DNA of 64,000 nucleotides. It comes from an uncultured Oleiphilus sp. (lineage in GTDB: Bacteria > Pseudomonadota > Gammaproteobacteria > Pseudomonadales > Oleiphilaceae). The notes under the pieces were generated by a model. The model had not been told where the DNA came from and searched no databases. It was given only the letters and a program-made list of their open reading frames with translations. A program made the position numbers and the translations under genes. The stretch covers positions 140,361 to 204,360 of the forward strand of contig CAJWBE010000001.1 in NCBI GenBank assembly GCA_913020045.1, given 5' to 3'. Positions 1 to 11,163 of the stretch are shown in pieces (within the stretch, counting starts at the first letter, position 1; each line of letters begins with the position of its first letter).

Positions 1-419
1 AGCTGAGTGATTAAGCTTGGTTTAAATTCATCGACATACCCAAAACGAGGCGTCGGTAGATTCATTCCTTCCCAAATATATTTTGACCGCATTTTGTCCA
101 TTGCGATCGCCGAGCCCATCACCCCACTACCGGTATATGGAATGCCTAAGGTATCCAACACGCCTTGGATAACGCCGTCTTCTCCGCCGCGCCCATGCAG
201 CGCCAAAAATACTCGATCTAACGGCGGCTCTGTCGTTAAAGACGCAATATCACCCTGATAATCAATACCGACAGCATCGACTCCAGCCTGCTGCAATGCA
301 GTTAACACCGCATTACCGCTATCCAAAGACACATCTCTTTCAGCAGAGGTTCCGCCCATTAACACGGCGACGCGGCCAAGTTTGGCTATCAGCTCTTTTG
401 GAGCGCAATAACTATTCAT
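1..419 (-). CDS. ddl: D-alanine--D-alanine ligase, N-terminal part (cut by window edge)
   Basis: Joins two D-alanines with ATP to make the dipeptide that ends the peptidoglycan stem peptide; cytoplasmic. Reverse translation from the ATG at 417-419 gives a protein starting [20 protein letters not shown], followed by the family motifs [12 protein letters not shown] (about residues 21-32), [11 protein letters not shown] and the start of the ATP-grasp central domain ([12 protein letters not shown]). Only about 139 residues are inside the window; the gene continues beyond base 1. The start overlaps the murC stop by 8 bp, so it is the last dcw gene visible here. Family and orientation are certain; choice between DdlA and DdlB rests on its place behind murC, which is typical of DdlB. 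Confidence 0.95.
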   Translation of the reverse strand, partial: MNSYCAPKELIAKLGRVAVLMGGTSAERDVSLDSGNAVLTALQQAGVDAVGIDYQGDIASLTTEPPLDRVFLALHGRGGEDGVIQGVLDTLGIPYTGSGVMGSAIAMDKMRSKYIWEGMNLPTPRFGYVDEFKPSLITQ

Positions 420-1887
420 CGCGAGCCTCTGCCTGGTCTTGTTTGGACAAAAAGCCAGCAGCCAAGCGTGGCGCAATTAAACCAACGTTACCCGCCCCTT
501 GCGTCAAGACTAAGTCGCCAGACTCCATCACGTTCTCAAGCAGTGGTTCGATATCATCCACTGACTCAACATAAATCGGTTCAACTGAGCTGCGCTGGCG
601 AATACTACGACAAAGGCTTTTGCTGTCAGCGCCGGGAATTGGCGACTCACCAGCAGCATAAACTTCGAGCAACAGCAGAACATCGACCTTTGACAACACT
701 TGTACAAAATCTTCGTATAGGTCAGAGGTACGGCTATATCGATGTGGCTGATAGATCATTACGATACGTTTTTCTGGCCATCCCGCCTTAATTGCCTGAA
801 TGGTCGCGTCGACTTCACTAGGGTGATGACCATAATCGTCGACCAGCATTAACTCGCCGCCCTTAACGGGGTAGTCGCCATAGACCTGAAATCTGCGCCC
901 CACACCTTCGAAACGGGACAACGCAGCCAACACCGCTTTATCTTCCACTCCCTCATCACTCGCGACGGCAATCGCCGCTAATGCGTTGAGAACATTATGA
1001 TGGCCCGGCATGCGCAAACTTACGTCGAGGTCAGTTAACTCACCTGGGCGACATACCGTGAACTTATTCTCCATAGCACTTTGCGTAATATTGACCGCTT
1101 TAAAGTCCGCATCATCAGACACCCCATAGGTAATGATTGAGCGTGAGACTTCAGGAATGAGTTCTCTAACCACGGGATCATCAATACACATCACCGCCGC
1201 ACCGTAGAAAGGCAGGTTATGTAAAAAGTCAACGAAGGTCTGTTTTAAGCGACCAAAATCACCGCCATAGGTATGCATATGATCGGCTTCTATATTCGTT
1301 ACTACCGACAGCATGGGGGTCAGGTGCAAAAAAGACGCATCACTTTCATCGGCTTCGGCAACTAAATAGCGTGACTCGCCCAATTTAGCGTTGGTACCCG
1401 CACTATTTAAACGACCGCCAATAACGAAAGTCGGGTCAAGGCCAGCCTCACCCAAAATCGAAGCAATCAAGCTGGTTGTTGTCGTTTTGCCATGGGTTCC
1501 AGCGATTGCGATGCCATGCCGGTAACGCATAATCTCAGCTAACATCTCTGCTCGAGGGACGATAGGCGTGCGGCTTTCCCTCGCTGCAATGACTTCTGGG
1601 TTATCATCTTTTACCGCACTCGAAACGACCACAACGTCTGCTTGTTCAACGTTGCTGCCTTGATGTCCGATAAATACGACAGCACCTAATGATTCAAGCC
1701 TGCGCGTAGTCGCTGATGCCTGAATATCAGAGCCACTGATTTGATACCCCTGATTCATCAAAACTTCTGCGATTCCACACATACCGGAGCCACCAATCCC
1801 AACAAAATGGATCGTCTGTATTCGGCGCATTTCCGGAATTTCGACAATCATTCCGCCGGGGCTTTTATATGAAGGAAACTTACGCAT
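412..1887 (-). CDS. murC: UDP-N-acetylmuramate--L-alanine ligase
   Basis: Adds L-alanine to UDP-MurNAc, the first stem-peptide step of peptidoglycan synthesis, in the cytoplasm. The N-terminal Rossmann motif FVGIGGSGM lies near residue 30 and the Mur-ligase P-loop GTHGKTTTT near residue 130; HHPSEVDAT and the PHRYSR segment of the C-terminal domain are also present. I chose the ATG at 1887 (MRKFPSY, 491 aa) because GGAGAGA lies 5 bases upstream and the start overlaps the murG stop by 8 bp; the open frame extends further upstream inside murG but without support. An internal Met (MIVEIPEM) is another possible start. Confidence 0.95.
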   Translation of the reverse strand: MRKFPSYKSPGGMIVEIPEMRRIQTIHFVGIGGSGMCGIAEVLMNQGYQISGSDIQASATTRRLESLGAVVFIGHQGSNVEQADVVVVSSAVKDDNPEVIAARESRTPIVPRAEMLAEIMRYRHGIAIAGTHGKTTTTSLIASILGEAGLDPTFVIGGRLNSAGTNAKLGESRYLVAEADESDASFLHLTPMLSVVTNIEADHMHTYGGDFGRLKQTFVDFLHNLPFYGAAVMCIDDPVVRELIPEVSRSIITYGVSDDADFKAVNITQSAMENKFTVCRPGELTDLDVSLRMPGHHNVLNALAAIAVASDEGVEDKAVLAALSRFEGVGRRFQVYGDYPVKGGELMLVDDYGHHPSEVDATIQAIKAGWPEKRIVMIYQPHRYSRTSDLYEDFVQVLSKVDVLLLLEVYAAGESPIPGADSKSLCRSIRQRSSVEPIYVESVDDIEPLLENVMESGDLVLTQGAGNVGLIAPRLAAGFLSKQDQAEARDE

Positions 1888-2962
1888 GACATTCTCTCCG
1901 ACAGGCGCTCGCAACAAGCTCCGTTGCATCAGGTTTACCCAATTTTTTGGCCGCATCTGATAGTTTCTGAATTCGTTCAGGCTTTGTTAATAGCGGCGCG
2001 AGAATGTCCGCCAATGTCCCTGGGTCCAAATCTCGCTGCTGCAATATCCAAGCGGCACCGGCGCTTTCCATCGTCTTAGCATTCAACGTTTGATGGTCGT
2101 CTACGGCGTAAGGATAGGGTACGAGAATGCCACCAAGGCCAACGGCACACAGCTCAGAAACGGTCAATGCGCCCGCTCTACAAATCACAAAGTCCGCCCA
2201 ACGATACGCTTCGCTCATATCATCGATAAACTCAGTGACTTTTGCCCTCACACCCTCGCGCTGATAGCTCGCCTGAGCCTGAGCATGCTTGTTTTTGCCG
2301 GTTTGATGCCAAACTTCAGGCATGACGCGTTGATCCAAAGACGCAATCGCTAGCGGAACACTCTCATTGAGGCGTGCTGCACCCAAACTGCCACCCAATA
2401 CCAATATTCTCATCACGCGACCACTTTCCACGACGCGCTTTGGCTCGTAATACATACGGCTAATTTCTTCGCGCAATGGGTTGCCGGTTAACTGAGTTTC
2501 TACCGCAACAGGAAACGCATGAGGAAACGCCTCTAGTACCCTACTAGCAATTCGAGATAACCATCGATTGGTCATCCCCGCGATAGAATTCTGCTCATGA
2601 ATGACCAGCGGCTTACCTAATAAACGTGCCGCCACTCCACCAGGTCCCGAGGCAAATCCCCCCATCCCCAAAACGCAATCAGGGTTAACCCGTCGCATTA
2701 CTTTTAAGGCCTGCACCAAGGAAAACAACAAGCGAAATGGAGCCAGTGCAAAACTTAGCTTGCCTTTACCACGAAGCCCCTTAATCGACAGACCGTTGAA
2801 CGGAATACCCGCGGCACTAACGATATCTTCTTCCATACCGTTTTTAGAGCCCATCCACACGACCGAATCGCCATAATGCTGAAGCGCCCTGGCGGTTGCG
2901 AGCGCAGGATAAACATGCCCTCCGGTTCCACCCGCCATCAACAAGAATGTTCGTGCGCTCAT
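1880..2962 (-). CDS. murG: UDP-GlcNAc:lipid I N-acetylglucosaminyltransferase
   Basis: Transfers GlcNAc from UDP-GlcNAc to lipid I, giving lipid II on the inner face of the cytoplasmic membrane. A 360-aa GT-B glycosyltransferase with the glycine-rich N-terminal motif [10 protein letters not shown] at residues 11-20, the second donor-site loop LVLGGSLGA in mid-protein, and the MurG signature [12 protein letters not shown] followed by DDHQTLNA in the C-terminal domain. Its start overlaps the ftsW stop by 4 bp (ATGA arrangement) and its stop overlaps murC, consistent with coupled translation in the dcw operon. Length matches the family. Confidence 0.97.
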   Translation of the reverse strand: MSARTFLLMAGGTGGHVYPALATARALQHYGDSVVWMGSKNGMEEDIVSAAGIPFNGLSIKGLRGKGKLSFALAPFRLLFSLVQALKVMRRVNPDCVLGMGGFASGPGGVAARLLGKPLVIHEQNSIAGMTNRWLSRIASRVLEAFPHAFPVAVETQLTGNPLREEISRMYYEPKRVVESGRVMRILVLGGSLGAARLNESVPLAIASLDQRVMPEVWHQTGKNKHAQAQASYQREGVRAKVTEFIDDMSEAYRWADFVICRAGALTVSELCAVGLGGILVPYPYAVDDHQTLNAKTMESAGAAWILQQRDLDPGTLADILAPLLTKPERIQKLSDAAKKLGKPDATELVASACRRECHA

Positions 2963-4137
2963 TTAGCCTCCTTTGGCGCGTCAGCGGCTAAGCTTTCTCG
3001 CATTCGAAGGTCACTATGAATCCGCAGCAACACACCAATACTCATGCAGCTAACAACTAAACTGCTGCCACCATAACTAACAAGAGGTAAAGTCAGTCCC
3101 TTCGTCGGCAACAAGCCCATGTTAACGCCCATGTTGATAAAGGCCTGAACCCCCATCAATATGGCAATTCCGTAAGCAAAGTAAGCTGAAAACATGTCGC
3201 CTGCACGCGTCGCCATTGCACCAATCTGCATTGCCCGCCAAACCAGCACAGTAAATAATGAAATTACAAATAAGCTGCCCAACAACCCAAACTCTTCCGC
3301 CAAAATCGCGTAAACAAAATCAGTGTGCGCTTCCGGCAAATAGAATTGCTTTTGAATACTGTTACCCAAACCTACGCCAAGCCATTCACCTCGGCCAAAA
3401 GCAATGAGCGACTGAACCAATTGATAGCCCGCGCCAAATTGATGCTCCCATGGGTCGGTGTAACCAACCAGACGCTCCAAACGATAGGGCTGCAGCTGAA
3501 TAAGCACGACCAGTAACACCGCACACAGAGCTAACAACAAAACAAAGCGCCCCAGCTTTATGCCACTTAAAAACATCATGCCGACGAAGGCAGTCCCAAT
3601 AACGACTGCTGCTCCTAGGTCAGGCTCTGACAGCAGCAAGACACCTGCCAAACCTAAGACCATCATAGGTTTAGCAAAGCCCCACCAGCTCTCTAGTACT
3701 TCATCATGACGACGCACCAAATAGCCGGCGAGATAGGCCACCAAAAATAGCTTCGCCAACTCTGAAGGTTGGAGATTAATACTGCCCAAGCCAATCCAAC
3801 GTGTACTGCCATTCACTTCTTTTCCGATACCGGGCAGCAAGACGGCCAATAACAGAAGCAAAGAAACCGCGAGCAGCAACCAGCCACTTTTCTGCCACCA
3901 GCTCAACGGAACAGAATATGTAATCGCACCCGCACAAAGCGCAATACAGACGAAAATCCCATGACGAAACACGTAATGAAACGGGTTATCATTGCGCAGG
4001 TCTGCGACATCAATAGACGCTGACGCAATCATGACCAAGCCAACGAGCATTAAGGTCAATGCGACCAACAGCAATCGTCCGTCTAGTAGCTTTACGATTT
4101 CTACTTGAGGTAGAGCTGGCGTATTGGCTGTTGTCAT
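2959..4137 (-). CDS. ftsW: Lipid II polymerase of the division septum (SEDS family)
   Basis: Polytopic membrane protein that polymerises septal peptidoglycan glycan strands together with FtsI. The 392-residue protein has about ten hydrophobic segments beginning near residue 20, the SEDS region with GSINLQPSELAKLFLV, the GAGYQLVQS segment and the C-terminal PTKGLTLPLVSYGGSS motif typical of FtsW/RodA. Placement between murD and murG, with 4-bp overlaps on both sides, identifies it as FtsW rather than RodA. Confidence 0.96.
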   Translation of the reverse strand: MTTANTPALPQVEIVKLLDGRLLLVALTLMLVGLVMIASASIDVADLRNDNPFHYVFRHGIFVCIALCAGAITYSVPLSWWQKSGWLLLAVSLLLLLAVLLPGIGKEVNGSTRWIGLGSINLQPSELAKLFLVAYLAGYLVRRHDEVLESWWGFAKPMMVLGLAGVLLLSEPDLGAAVVIGTAFVGMMFLSGIKLGRFVLLLALCAVLLVVLIQLQPYRLERLVGYTDPWEHQFGAGYQLVQSLIAFGRGEWLGVGLGNSIQKQFYLPEAHTDFVYAILAEEFGLLGSLFVISLFTVLVWRAMQIGAMATRAGDMFSAYFAYGIAILMGVQAFINMGVNMGLLPTKGLTLPLVSYGGSSLVVSCMSIGVLLRIHSDLRMRESLAADAPKEAK

Positions 4138-5477
4138 AGCGCCCTCACCTCGTCACAGAAAAGTCGACCACGCTGCTCAAAGTTTTCGAACATATCGAAG
4201 CTTGCGCAGGCAGGCGAAAACAAGACAACATCACCCTCTTGCGCATCGGCATGCGCGACTGACACAGCCTCTTGTAAGGTATTAACTCTCTTAACATCGA
4301 CGACACCGGCTAATGCATCAGCCACCACGTTAGCGTCTCGACCAAACACAATGGCTGCTCGCCCATACTTAGCCATTGGTTGGCTTAATGGCGACAAATC
4401 CGCACCTTTAGCCTCACCACCCGCAATCAACAATACTTTGCCGCGCGCCTGACAACCAAAGCTTGAAATCGCAACAATAGAGGCTCCTGCGTTGGTTCCT
4501 TTTGAGTCGTTGACATAATCAACATCGTTTACAGTGCGCACCGACTCACAACGATGAGCCAAACCTTTGAATTCTTTTGCCGCGTCAAGCATGGCATTCA
4601 TTCTCAGCCCAACAGCACTGCCAAGAGCCAACGCAGCGAGCGTATTACTGACATTGTGCCTACCCTTAACACCCAGCTCTGCAACACTCAGTAACTGGTC
4701 AAAGCCTTTCGTTAAATATGCTTCGCCTTGGCCATCAGAGACGCTAAATTTGTTCAAATCCTGACCGTTCAAGCCATAATGAATCAAACGCATATCACTG
4801 CGCATCATTGGCTGACTGAGCGCCTCATCATCATTAATAACGACGGTATTCGCGCCAAAAAATATTCGTTGTTTCGCCTGTAAATAAGCCATTTTACTAG
4901 GGTAGCGATCCATATGGTCTTCGCTAATATTTAGCAGGGTCACCGCAGTGGCGTTCAACTTCTCTGTTGTCTCAAGTTGAAAGCTAGATAACTCCAGAAC
5001 GTACAGCTCTACCTCATCACTTAACAGGCTTAGAGCCGGCACGCCAATGTTGCCGCCAATAGCAACACGTGTTCCGTTTTTACGCGCCATCTCGCCAACG
5101 AGGGTCGTCACGCTACTTTTCCCGTTAGAACCTGTAATCGCGATAACAGGCGCATTCGCCAACTCGCTAAATAGGTCAATGTCTCCACGAACCTTGGCGC
5201 CACTCGCGATAGCTTCTTGAATCTCAGGCCGAGACAACGCGACACCAGGACTTAAAAATATCTCGCTCGCTGTGTTGAGAACAGATGAATCCAGCTGTCC
5301 CAATACGATTGGATAGTCGCCAAACTCCTGACTTATATCGGCTATATTAGGTGGCGCCTGTCTATCATCCATCAATATAAATGTACGCTGCTGATCACGT
5401 AAAAATCGCGCGCACGACAACCCCGTTTGGCCAAGGCCAACGATCACGGTTCTCTTGTCAGTCGCAATTGTGTTCAC
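4134..5477 (-). CDS. murD: UDP-N-acetylmuramoyl-L-alanine--D-glutamate ligase
   Basis: Adds D-glutamate to UDP-MurNAc-L-Ala in the cytoplasm. The 447-aa protein has an N-terminal nucleotide-fold segment (VIVGLGQTGLS, residues 11-21), the Mur-ligase ATP loop AITGSNGKSS at about 113-122, the NISEDHMDRY motif of the central domain, and the C-terminal domain containing VNDSKGTNAG and LSPACASFDMF. It lies 3 bp downstream of mraY and overlaps ftsW by 4 bp. Confidence 0.97.
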   Translation of the reverse strand: MNTIATDKRTVIVGLGQTGLSCARFLRDQQRTFILMDDRQAPPNIADISQEFGDYPIVLGQLDSSVLNTASEIFLSPGVALSRPEIQEAIASGAKVRGDIDLFSELANAPVIAITGSNGKSSVTTLVGEMARKNGTRVAIGGNIGVPALSLLSDEVELYVLELSSFQLETTEKLNATAVTLLNISEDHMDRYPSKMAYLQAKQRIFFGANTVVINDDEALSQPMMRSDMRLIHYGLNGQDLNKFSVSDGQGEAYLTKGFDQLLSVAELGVKGRHNVSNTLAALALGSAVGLRMNAMLDAAKEFKGLAHRCESVRTVNDVDYVNDSKGTNAGASIVAISSFGCQARGKVLLIAGGEAKGADLSPLSQPMAKYGRAAIVFGRDANVVADALAGVVDVKRVNTLQEAVSVAHADAQEGDVVLFSPACASFDMFENFEQRGRLFCDEVRAL

Positions 5478-5480
5478 GTG

Positions 5481-6563
5481 CTATCTCACCTTCAACGTGG
5501 CTAAGCCAACCAATACCAAGACCACAGTAATGATCCAAAATCGAACGATCACGCGAGGCTCCGGCCAACCTTTCAACTCAAAATGATGATGCAATGGCGC
5601 CATCCGAAAAATGCGCCGCCCCGTCAATTTGAAAGACGCAACCTGCAAGATCACTGAAACCGTTTCCATCACAAACACGCCGCCCATAATGAACAGAACT
5701 ATTTCTTGGCGAACGATAACCGCGACAATGCCAAGAGCGGCACCTAAAGCCAGCGCACCTACATCACCCATAAATACTTGCGCTGGATAGGTGTTAAACC
5801 ATAGAAAACCTAAGCCTGCGCCAACCATTGCTCCACAAAAAATGATTAGCTCACCTGAACCGGGTATATAAGGAATATGAAGATAACCTGCAAAAACGCT
5901 ATTACCCGAAACGTAGGCAAAAATACCGAGCGCACCGGCCACTAAAACCGTTGGCATAATCGCCAAACCGTCCAAACCGTCGGTTAAATTAACGGCGTTA
6001 CTGCTACCTACGATCACAAAATAGGTAAGCACGATAAACATCGGGCCCAAGTCATACAGAACGTCTTTGAATATGGGTACTATTAGCGCCGTTTCTTGCG
6101 GCAGAGTCGCTGTTGAATAAAGTGTAAACGCAGCTATTAGGCCACACGCAGACTGCCAGAAATACTTCCATCGAGCTGGCAAACCTTTGGAATTTTTCTC
6201 AACAACTTTACGGTAATCGTCAACCCAGCCAATCGCTCCGAACGACAAGGTTACAAAAATAGTGATCCAGACATAGCGGTTGCTTAAGTCAGACCAGAGC
6301 AAGGTACTCGTTGCGACAGCAACTAATATCAAAGCGCCGCCCATTGTAGGAGTGCCAGCTTTGCTTAAGTGCGACTTTGGCCCGTCATCTCTAACGGATT
6401 GCCCAATCTGATACTGACCCAGCTTACGAATCATGTACGGGCCAACCAACAATGAAATAACCAACGCGGTCAACACACCCAATATTCCGCGCAAAGTCAG
6501 ATATTGAAAGACAGAAAAGGCACCCATCAGGTCTGCAAACCAACCAAAGAGACCGTACAGCAT
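5481..6563 (-). CDS. mraY: Phospho-N-acetylmuramoyl-pentapeptide transferase
   Basis: Integral membrane enzyme that transfers phospho-MurNAc-pentapeptide to undecaprenyl phosphate, forming lipid I. The 360-residue protein has about ten transmembrane segments and the conserved cytoplasmic motifs: GTPTMGG near residue 70, the catalytic DDYRK with following KNSKGL, the [10 protein letters not shown] loop, and [13 protein letters not shown] near the C-terminus. Its ATG overlaps the murF stop by one base (TAATG). Confidence 0.98.
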   Translation of the reverse strand: MLYGLFGWFADLMGAFSVFQYLTLRGILGVLTALVISLLVGPYMIRKLGQYQIGQSVRDDGPKSHLSKAGTPTMGGALILVAVATSTLLWSDLSNRYVWITIFVTLSFGAIGWVDDYRKVVEKNSKGLPARWKYFWQSACGLIAAFTLYSTATLPQETALIVPIFKDVLYDLGPMFIVLTYFVIVGSSNAVNLTDGLDGLAIMPTVLVAGALGIFAYVSGNSVFAGYLHIPYIPGSGELIIFCGAMVGAGLGFLWFNTYPAQVFMGDVGALALGAALGIVAVIVRQEIVLFIMGGVFVMETVSVILQVASFKLTGRRIFRMAPLHHHFELKGWPEPRVIVRFWIITVVLVLVGLATLKVR

Positions 6564-7915
6564 TAGCGCAATACTCCTTCTAGATAACTCACTACACCCT
6601 CCATTTGGGCGCTTCGAGAGCCCTTGACCAAAATCGTCTCATTGCCCATCAAGGTTTTTTCTAGCGCTGTCGCCAGCGTTGCGTTATTGCCATAGCTCAT
6701 CGCGCCACTTCCAAATTTTTTCTCCATTTCGTCTGCATAAGGCCCAACGCAATACAGGCGATTAACACCAATATTCTTTGCATGCTCTGCAACCTCAAGA
6801 TGCATTGCCAATGCGGCATCGCCTAACTCAGCCATCTCACCTAATACCGCGATGTGGGCACCAGGCTGAAGCACCAACACGTCAAGCGCTGCTTTCATCG
6901 ACGCAGGGTTTGCGTTATAGCTGTCATCGAGAACTAACGCACCATTTGACAACTGCAACGACTTTAAACGCCCAGACACCGTCTTCGCTTTGGCTAATCC
7001 TGCGGCAATCTCTGAAAGAGTCATACCAACCACTACTGCGACGGCACACGCAGCGACTGCGTTTGATACGTTATGTCTACCTGGCTGGGGTAGGTAGACC
7101 GCTTGTTTCTCCCCGCGATAGCACAGTTCAAAATGCGTACCTTCGGGAAGGCAATTGATCTCGCCAGCACGTAAGTCCGCATTAGCACCGCTCGCGCTAA
7201 AACTAAACACGTCGCAGTCACTAAGTTCAGACACCCACTGCTCTGTCGCGACGTCATCCAAATTAACGACGGCAACACCACCAGGTTTTAAACAGCCGTA
7301 TAACTCGCCTTTCGTTTTGACTATGTTTTCATAGCTGCCAAATTCACCAAGGTGTGCACTACCAGCATTAAGTACCAATGCAATATCGGGGCGAACAAAA
7401 CGACCTAGCGAACCGATATCGCCGATATGCCTTGCACCGATTTCAATCACTGCAAACTTCGATTCACTCGATATATCAAGCAAGGTTAGCGGCACTCCAA
7501 TCTCGTTGTTGTGATTTGCCTTAGTCGCCGTCACCGGCGCCAATTCAGCTAGAAGCGTAGCGATCATATTTTTTGTCGTTGTTTTACCCGCACTGCCGGT
7601 TAAGGCAATGACGCTGCCGTCAAACGCTTTGCGATTAATTGCGCCCGCATGCCCAAGCGCAGCAACGCTGTCTTCAACCACAAACGTTGCTATTCCCGGC
7701 ATAGAAGAACGCTCTGAAACCACTGCAGCACAAGCGTTTTCAATGGCATCATTAATATAGTCATGGCCATCTAGTCGCTCGCCTTTGATGGCTATAAATA
7801 ACGCGCCATTAACGTCTCGAGAGTCAATACTGACGCGATCAAACATCACATCGCTGCCAAAACGCTGACCACCGCATTGCGCCTCAAGTTCGGATAGCTT
7901 AAATGACCTAATCAT
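6563..7915 (-). CDS. murF: UDP-MurNAc-tripeptide--D-alanyl-D-alanine ligase
   Basis: Adds the D-Ala-D-Ala dipeptide made by Ddl to the UDP-MurNAc tripeptide, completing the pentapeptide precursor. The start [10 protein letters not shown] at 7915 overlaps the murE stop by 8 bp and gives 450 aa; the open frame continues a few codons upstream but inside murE. Motifs: [10 protein letters not shown] (N-terminal Mur domain), the P-loop [14 protein letters not shown] near residue 105-117, [11 protein letters not shown], and [16 protein letters not shown] in the C-terminal half. Confidence 0.96.
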   Translation of the reverse strand: MIRSFKLSELEAQCGGQRFGSDVMFDRVSIDSRDVNGALFIAIKGERLDGHDYINDAIENACAAVVSERSSMPGIATFVVEDSVAALGHAGAINRKAFDGSVIALTGSAGKTTTKNMIATLLAELAPVTATKANHNNEIGVPLTLLDISSESKFAVIEIGARHIGDIGSLGRFVRPDIALVLNAGSAHLGEFGSYENIVKTKGELYGCLKPGGVAVVNLDDVATEQWVSELSDCDVFSFSASGANADLRAGEINCLPEGTHFELCYRGEKQAVYLPQPGRHNVSNAVAACAVAVVVGMTLSEIAAGLAKAKTVSGRLKSLQLSNGALVLDDSYNANPASMKAALDVLVLQPGAHIAVLGEMAELGDAALAMHLEVAEHAKNIGVNRLYCVGPYADEMEKKFGSGAMSYGNNATLATALEKTLMGNETILVKGSRSAQMEGVVSYLEGVLR

Positions 7916-9428
7916 TGCTAACCTCTTCCGGCCCAGCAATGAAGGTATTCATTGCGTCGCTAGCGACAGCAACATCACTAAACAGCAAACGCTCACCCAA
8001 TACTTCTTGATATTGCTCATGACCCTTGCCAGCAAGCACCACGATGTCATCGACCGCCGCTTGAGAAATGACCTGCTGAATAGCCACTTCGCGACTATGA
8101 ATCACATCAATCAATGACGAATCGGTAAAACCACTCAGAATATCCTTGATAATCATCGCTGGGTCTTCATTCCGAGGGTTGTCATCTGTCACGACAACAC
8201 GGTCAGCGAGACTTTCAGCAACGCGTGCCATGTCTGCGCGCTTTCCAGTATCTCGGTCCCCGCCGCACCCAAACAATAAGTGGACTCGACCTATACAATG
8301 CGGGCGTACAGCAGCTAGCAAATTTTCTAGTGCATCTGGTGTATGGGCATAATCAACAACAACCCGCGGACAACCCTCTCGGTCGATCACTTCCATGCGC
8401 CCGGTAACGGAGGTCACTTTTGATGCGTTGGACAAGCAATCTGCATCCACCCCCAAGCCATCGCATACCGCTATTGCCGCCAACAAATTATCGAGATTGA
8501 AGCGACCTACCAATGACGATCGTAATGAAAACTTACCCTTAGGAGCCTCTATTTCTGCCTGCACATACTCGGAACCGCCCACAGTGCTCGCTGTCACCAC
8601 AGCATCACCTGCACCCAACGAGCTATAGCCCAGCGCTTTGACATCTCCCCCTAAGGCAGATAAAAACTCTGGCGCGACTGGGTCATCCAAATTGATGACC
8701 GCAAACGACAAGCCACTCACTTCAAACAGGCGCCGCTTTGCTCTCGCATAAGACTCCATAGAGCCGTGATAATCTAAATGATCTCTGGTTAAGTTCGTTA
8801 GCACTGCCGCATGAAACTTAACGTTATCCACTCGCCCCTGATCGAGGCCGTGCGACGACACCTCCATCGCTACACACGACACACCATCGTCTCGCAACGC
8901 CGCAAGATAGCGATGCACATCAACCACATTCGGCGTCGTTCGGTCCAACGTAAGCAGACCTGCTTCTGACCCAGGAACGCCATACCCTAATGTCCCGATC
9001 ACGCCCGTTTTAACGCCGCTAATATTGAGCATTTGAGCAATATAGTGCGTGACAGAAGTCTTTCCATTTGTTCCCGTAACACCAACTACTCGAACATCGG
9101 AGCTTGGTAGCTTGAAGAATCGCTCCGCTAAACTGCCAACGATCGCCCGCAAGTTAGGGAGATACATTTCAATCGCTTGACCCGACTCATGGACTTTTCC
9201 ATTTAACTCTTGCCCTTCGACCAGCACTGCATTTGCACCGCGCTCGATGGCTTCAGCAACGTGAGCACTCGCGTCAGTATTCGCACCCGCCAGAGCGATA
9301 AATAAGTCGCCTCGCTTCACCATACGACTATCAAGCTGAATACCGTGAATACGGGTATCAAGCACAGCAGGAACTGGACAGATACCAGCAAGCAAAAGCG
9401 AAAGGTCAGTGATGTAGGATTTGTTCAT
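7908..9428 (-). CDS. murE: UDP-MurNAc-L-Ala-D-Glu--meso-diaminopimelate ligase
   Basis: Adds the third stem-peptide residue. The 506-aa protein has DSRMVKRGDLFIAL in the N-terminal domain, ATP loop VTGTNGKTSVTHY near residue 117-129, LTRDHLDYHGSME, and the C-terminal DDNPRNEDP motif; DNPR is the signature of enzymes that use meso-diaminopimelate rather than lysine, as expected for a Gram-negative. I set the start at the ATG of MNKSYITDL because GGGAGAGGG lies just upstream and the ftsI stop is one base before it; a longer reading would run into ftsI. Confidence 0.97.
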   Translation of the reverse strand: MNKSYITDLSLLLAGICPVPAVLDTRIHGIQLDSRMVKRGDLFIALAGANTDASAHVAEAIERGANAVLVEGQELNGKVHESGQAIEMYLPNLRAIVGSLAERFFKLPSSDVRVVGVTGTNGKTSVTHYIAQMLNISGVKTGVIGTLGYGVPGSEAGLLTLDRTTPNVVDVHRYLAALRDDGVSCVAMEVSSHGLDQGRVDNVKFHAAVLTNLTRDHLDYHGSMESYARAKRRLFEVSGLSFAVINLDDPVAPEFLSALGGDVKALGYSSLGAGDAVVTASTVGGSEYVQAEIEAPKGKFSLRSSLVGRFNLDNLLAAIAVCDGLGVDADCLSNASKVTSVTGRMEVIDREGCPRVVVDYAHTPDALENLLAAVRPHCIGRVHLLFGCGGDRDTGKRADMARVAESLADRVVVTDDNPRNEDPAMIIKDILSGFTDSSLIDVIHSREVAIQQVISQAAVDDIVVLAGKGHEQYQEVLGERLLFSDVAVASDAMNTFIAGPEEVSND

Positions 9429-9429
9429 C

Positions 9430-11163
9430 TCAACCCTCTCCCGGTCGCAATGTTTTGTGCGCTGCATAGCTTGGGCGAGACACTAACTCTGCATCCGGCG
9501 TCACACCCAGCAAGCGCATCGACTCCGCAACCACTCGCGAAAATACCGGAGCAGCGACTTCGCCGCCGTAGTATTCCTGGCCCTGCGGCGAATCAATCAC
9601 AACCGCCATCGCAATTACCGGCTTATCGATTGGCGCAACGCCTGCAAAAATCGCCTTATACTCACTTTTCTCATAACCATGCTGACCAATACGATGGACG
9701 GTTCCCGTTTTCCCGCCCACCCGGTACATTGGCACCTGCGCTCGCGTGCCCGTGCCGCCTTTTGCAACCACAGCCGCCATCGCATCTCTAACCGACTCAG
9801 AGACAGACGATTCAAACACCGACTCTGCCGCGATCGGACCAGACCTTTTTATCAACGACAATGGGTATTTGTTGCCGCCATTACCCAGAATCATGTATGA
9901 CTGCGCCAACTGCAGTGCATTAACACTCATGCCATATCCGTACGACATCGTTGCCACCTCAATCGGTTTCCAACGACTTGGGTCAGGCAACTTACCGATG
10001 CTTTCACCGGGAAAACCAATGCCGGTACCCTGCCCAAAACCCAGGCGGTAAAACATATCCCAAACCACGTCACCACTTAGTTTAAGCGCGATCTTTGAAG
10101 CACCAACATTGCTGGACTTCGAGACAACTTCCTGAACACTCAACGCACCATAATTTCTCGCATCGCGGATAGACTTTCGGCCTAAGCGAAAGTAGCCAGG
10201 AGAGGTATCAAGCGTGCTATTAAGTGTGTATTTCTTAGACTCCAGTGCCGCAGCGACCGTAGCGAGTTTCATTGGAGAACCCGGCTCAAATACGTCCGTA
10301 ATTGCTCGGTTTCGCAAATGGGAAACCTCAAGCTTCTGTCGATTATTTGGGTTATAAGACGGCTGATTAACCATTGCTAAAATATCGCCATTCGAGACAT
10401 CTAGAATGACAATGGAACCTGATATAGCGCGATGCGTTTCAACGGCCGCTTTGAGCTCACGGTAAGCCAAGTACTGCATTCGCAAATCCAAAGACAACTC
10501 AATGCTTTTGCCCGGCTCAGCCGAACGCACGGTGCCCAAATCTTTAATTACATGGCCTTTTCTATTCTTCATCACGCGCTTTGCGCCGGGGTGCCCAGTC
10601 ATCCACTCGTTATAAGAAAGCTCAACACCTTCCTGGCCCCGCTCATCTATATCCGTAAACCCAACAACATGGGCCGCCACTTCTCCCGCAGGATAGTAAC
10701 GTTTGTATTCTGTACGGCGGTGGATTCCAGGCAGATCAAGCGCCATGACCTTGGCTACGTCATGCGGCGCAATCTTTCGTTTGAGATAAATAAAGCGCTT
10801 ACCTTTATTTCCATCGATACGCTTAAACAGCCACTTCTTACTAACACCCAGAGCAGCGGCTAGCTGGCGATAATCCGCGTCTGACAACTCCGCCACGAAA
10901 GGGTCCGCATAAACCGTCGCAACAGGTGCGCTAATCGCAAGGGGCTCACCATGACGGTCACTAATCAGACCACGATGCGCATCAAGCGGCTCTGTACGAA
11001 TCGATCGAGCATCGCCCTGACTTAACAAAAACGATTGATCAACAACGTGCAATTGAACCGCCCTGCCGAGTAACGCCAGCGACGCCGATCCCAGCACGAG
11101 AAGCACTAGAATATAACGCCAGCGTGCAGGTGCCTGAAGCACATCAGAAACCGAGCGCGTCAT
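9430..11163 (-). CDS. ftsI: Septal peptidoglycan transpeptidase PBP3
   Basis: Class B penicillin-binding protein that crosslinks septal peptidoglycan in the periplasm, anchored by one N-terminal membrane helix (about residues 17-38). All three penicilloyl-transferase motifs are intact: SPMK (Ser296-Lys299, nucleophile box), SSN (350-352) and KTG (485-487). The non-catalytic pedestal begins with HRGLISDRHGEPLA. Length (577 aa) is standard. It overlaps ftsL by 4 bp and is followed after one base by murE. Confidence 0.97.
   Translation of the reverse strand: MTRSVSDVLQAPARWRYILVLLVLGSASLALLGRAVQLHVVDQSFLLSQGDARSIRTEPLDAHRGLISDRHGEPLAISAPVATVYADPFVAELSDADYRQLAAALGVSKKWLFKRIDGNKGKRFIYLKRKIAPHDVAKVMALDLPGIHRRTEYKRYYPAGEVAAHVVGFTDIDERGQEGVELSYNEWMTGHPGAKRVMKNRKGHVIKDLGTVRSAEPGKSIELSLDLRMQYLAYRELKAAVETHRAISGSIVILDVSNGDILAMVNQPSYNPNNRQKLEVSHLRNRAITDVFEPGSPMKLATVAAALESKKYTLNSTLDTSPGYFRLGRKSIRDARNYGALSVQEVVSKSSNVGASKIALKLSGDVVWDMFYRLGFGQGTGIGFPGESIGKLPDPSRWKPIEVATMSYGYGMSVNALQLAQSYMILGNGGNKYPLSLIKRSGPIAAESVFESSVSESVRDAMAAVVAKGGTGTRAQVPMYRVGGKTGTVHRIGQHGYEKSEYKAIFAGVAPIDKPVIAMAVVIDSPQGQEYYGGEVAAPVFSRVVAESMRLLGVTPDAELVSRPSYAAHKTLRPGEG

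Noticed and set aside
6778..7158. Plus-strand frame of 126 codons
   Set aside because: Shadow of murF on the opposite strand.
9345..9791. Long plus-strand open frame of 148 codons
   Set aside because: It lies opposite murE and ftsI, both fully supported; its translation is low-complexity and has no start signal.
10432..10863. Plus-strand frame of 143 codons
   Set aside because: Shadow of ftsI; no ribosome-binding site and no recognisable protein features.
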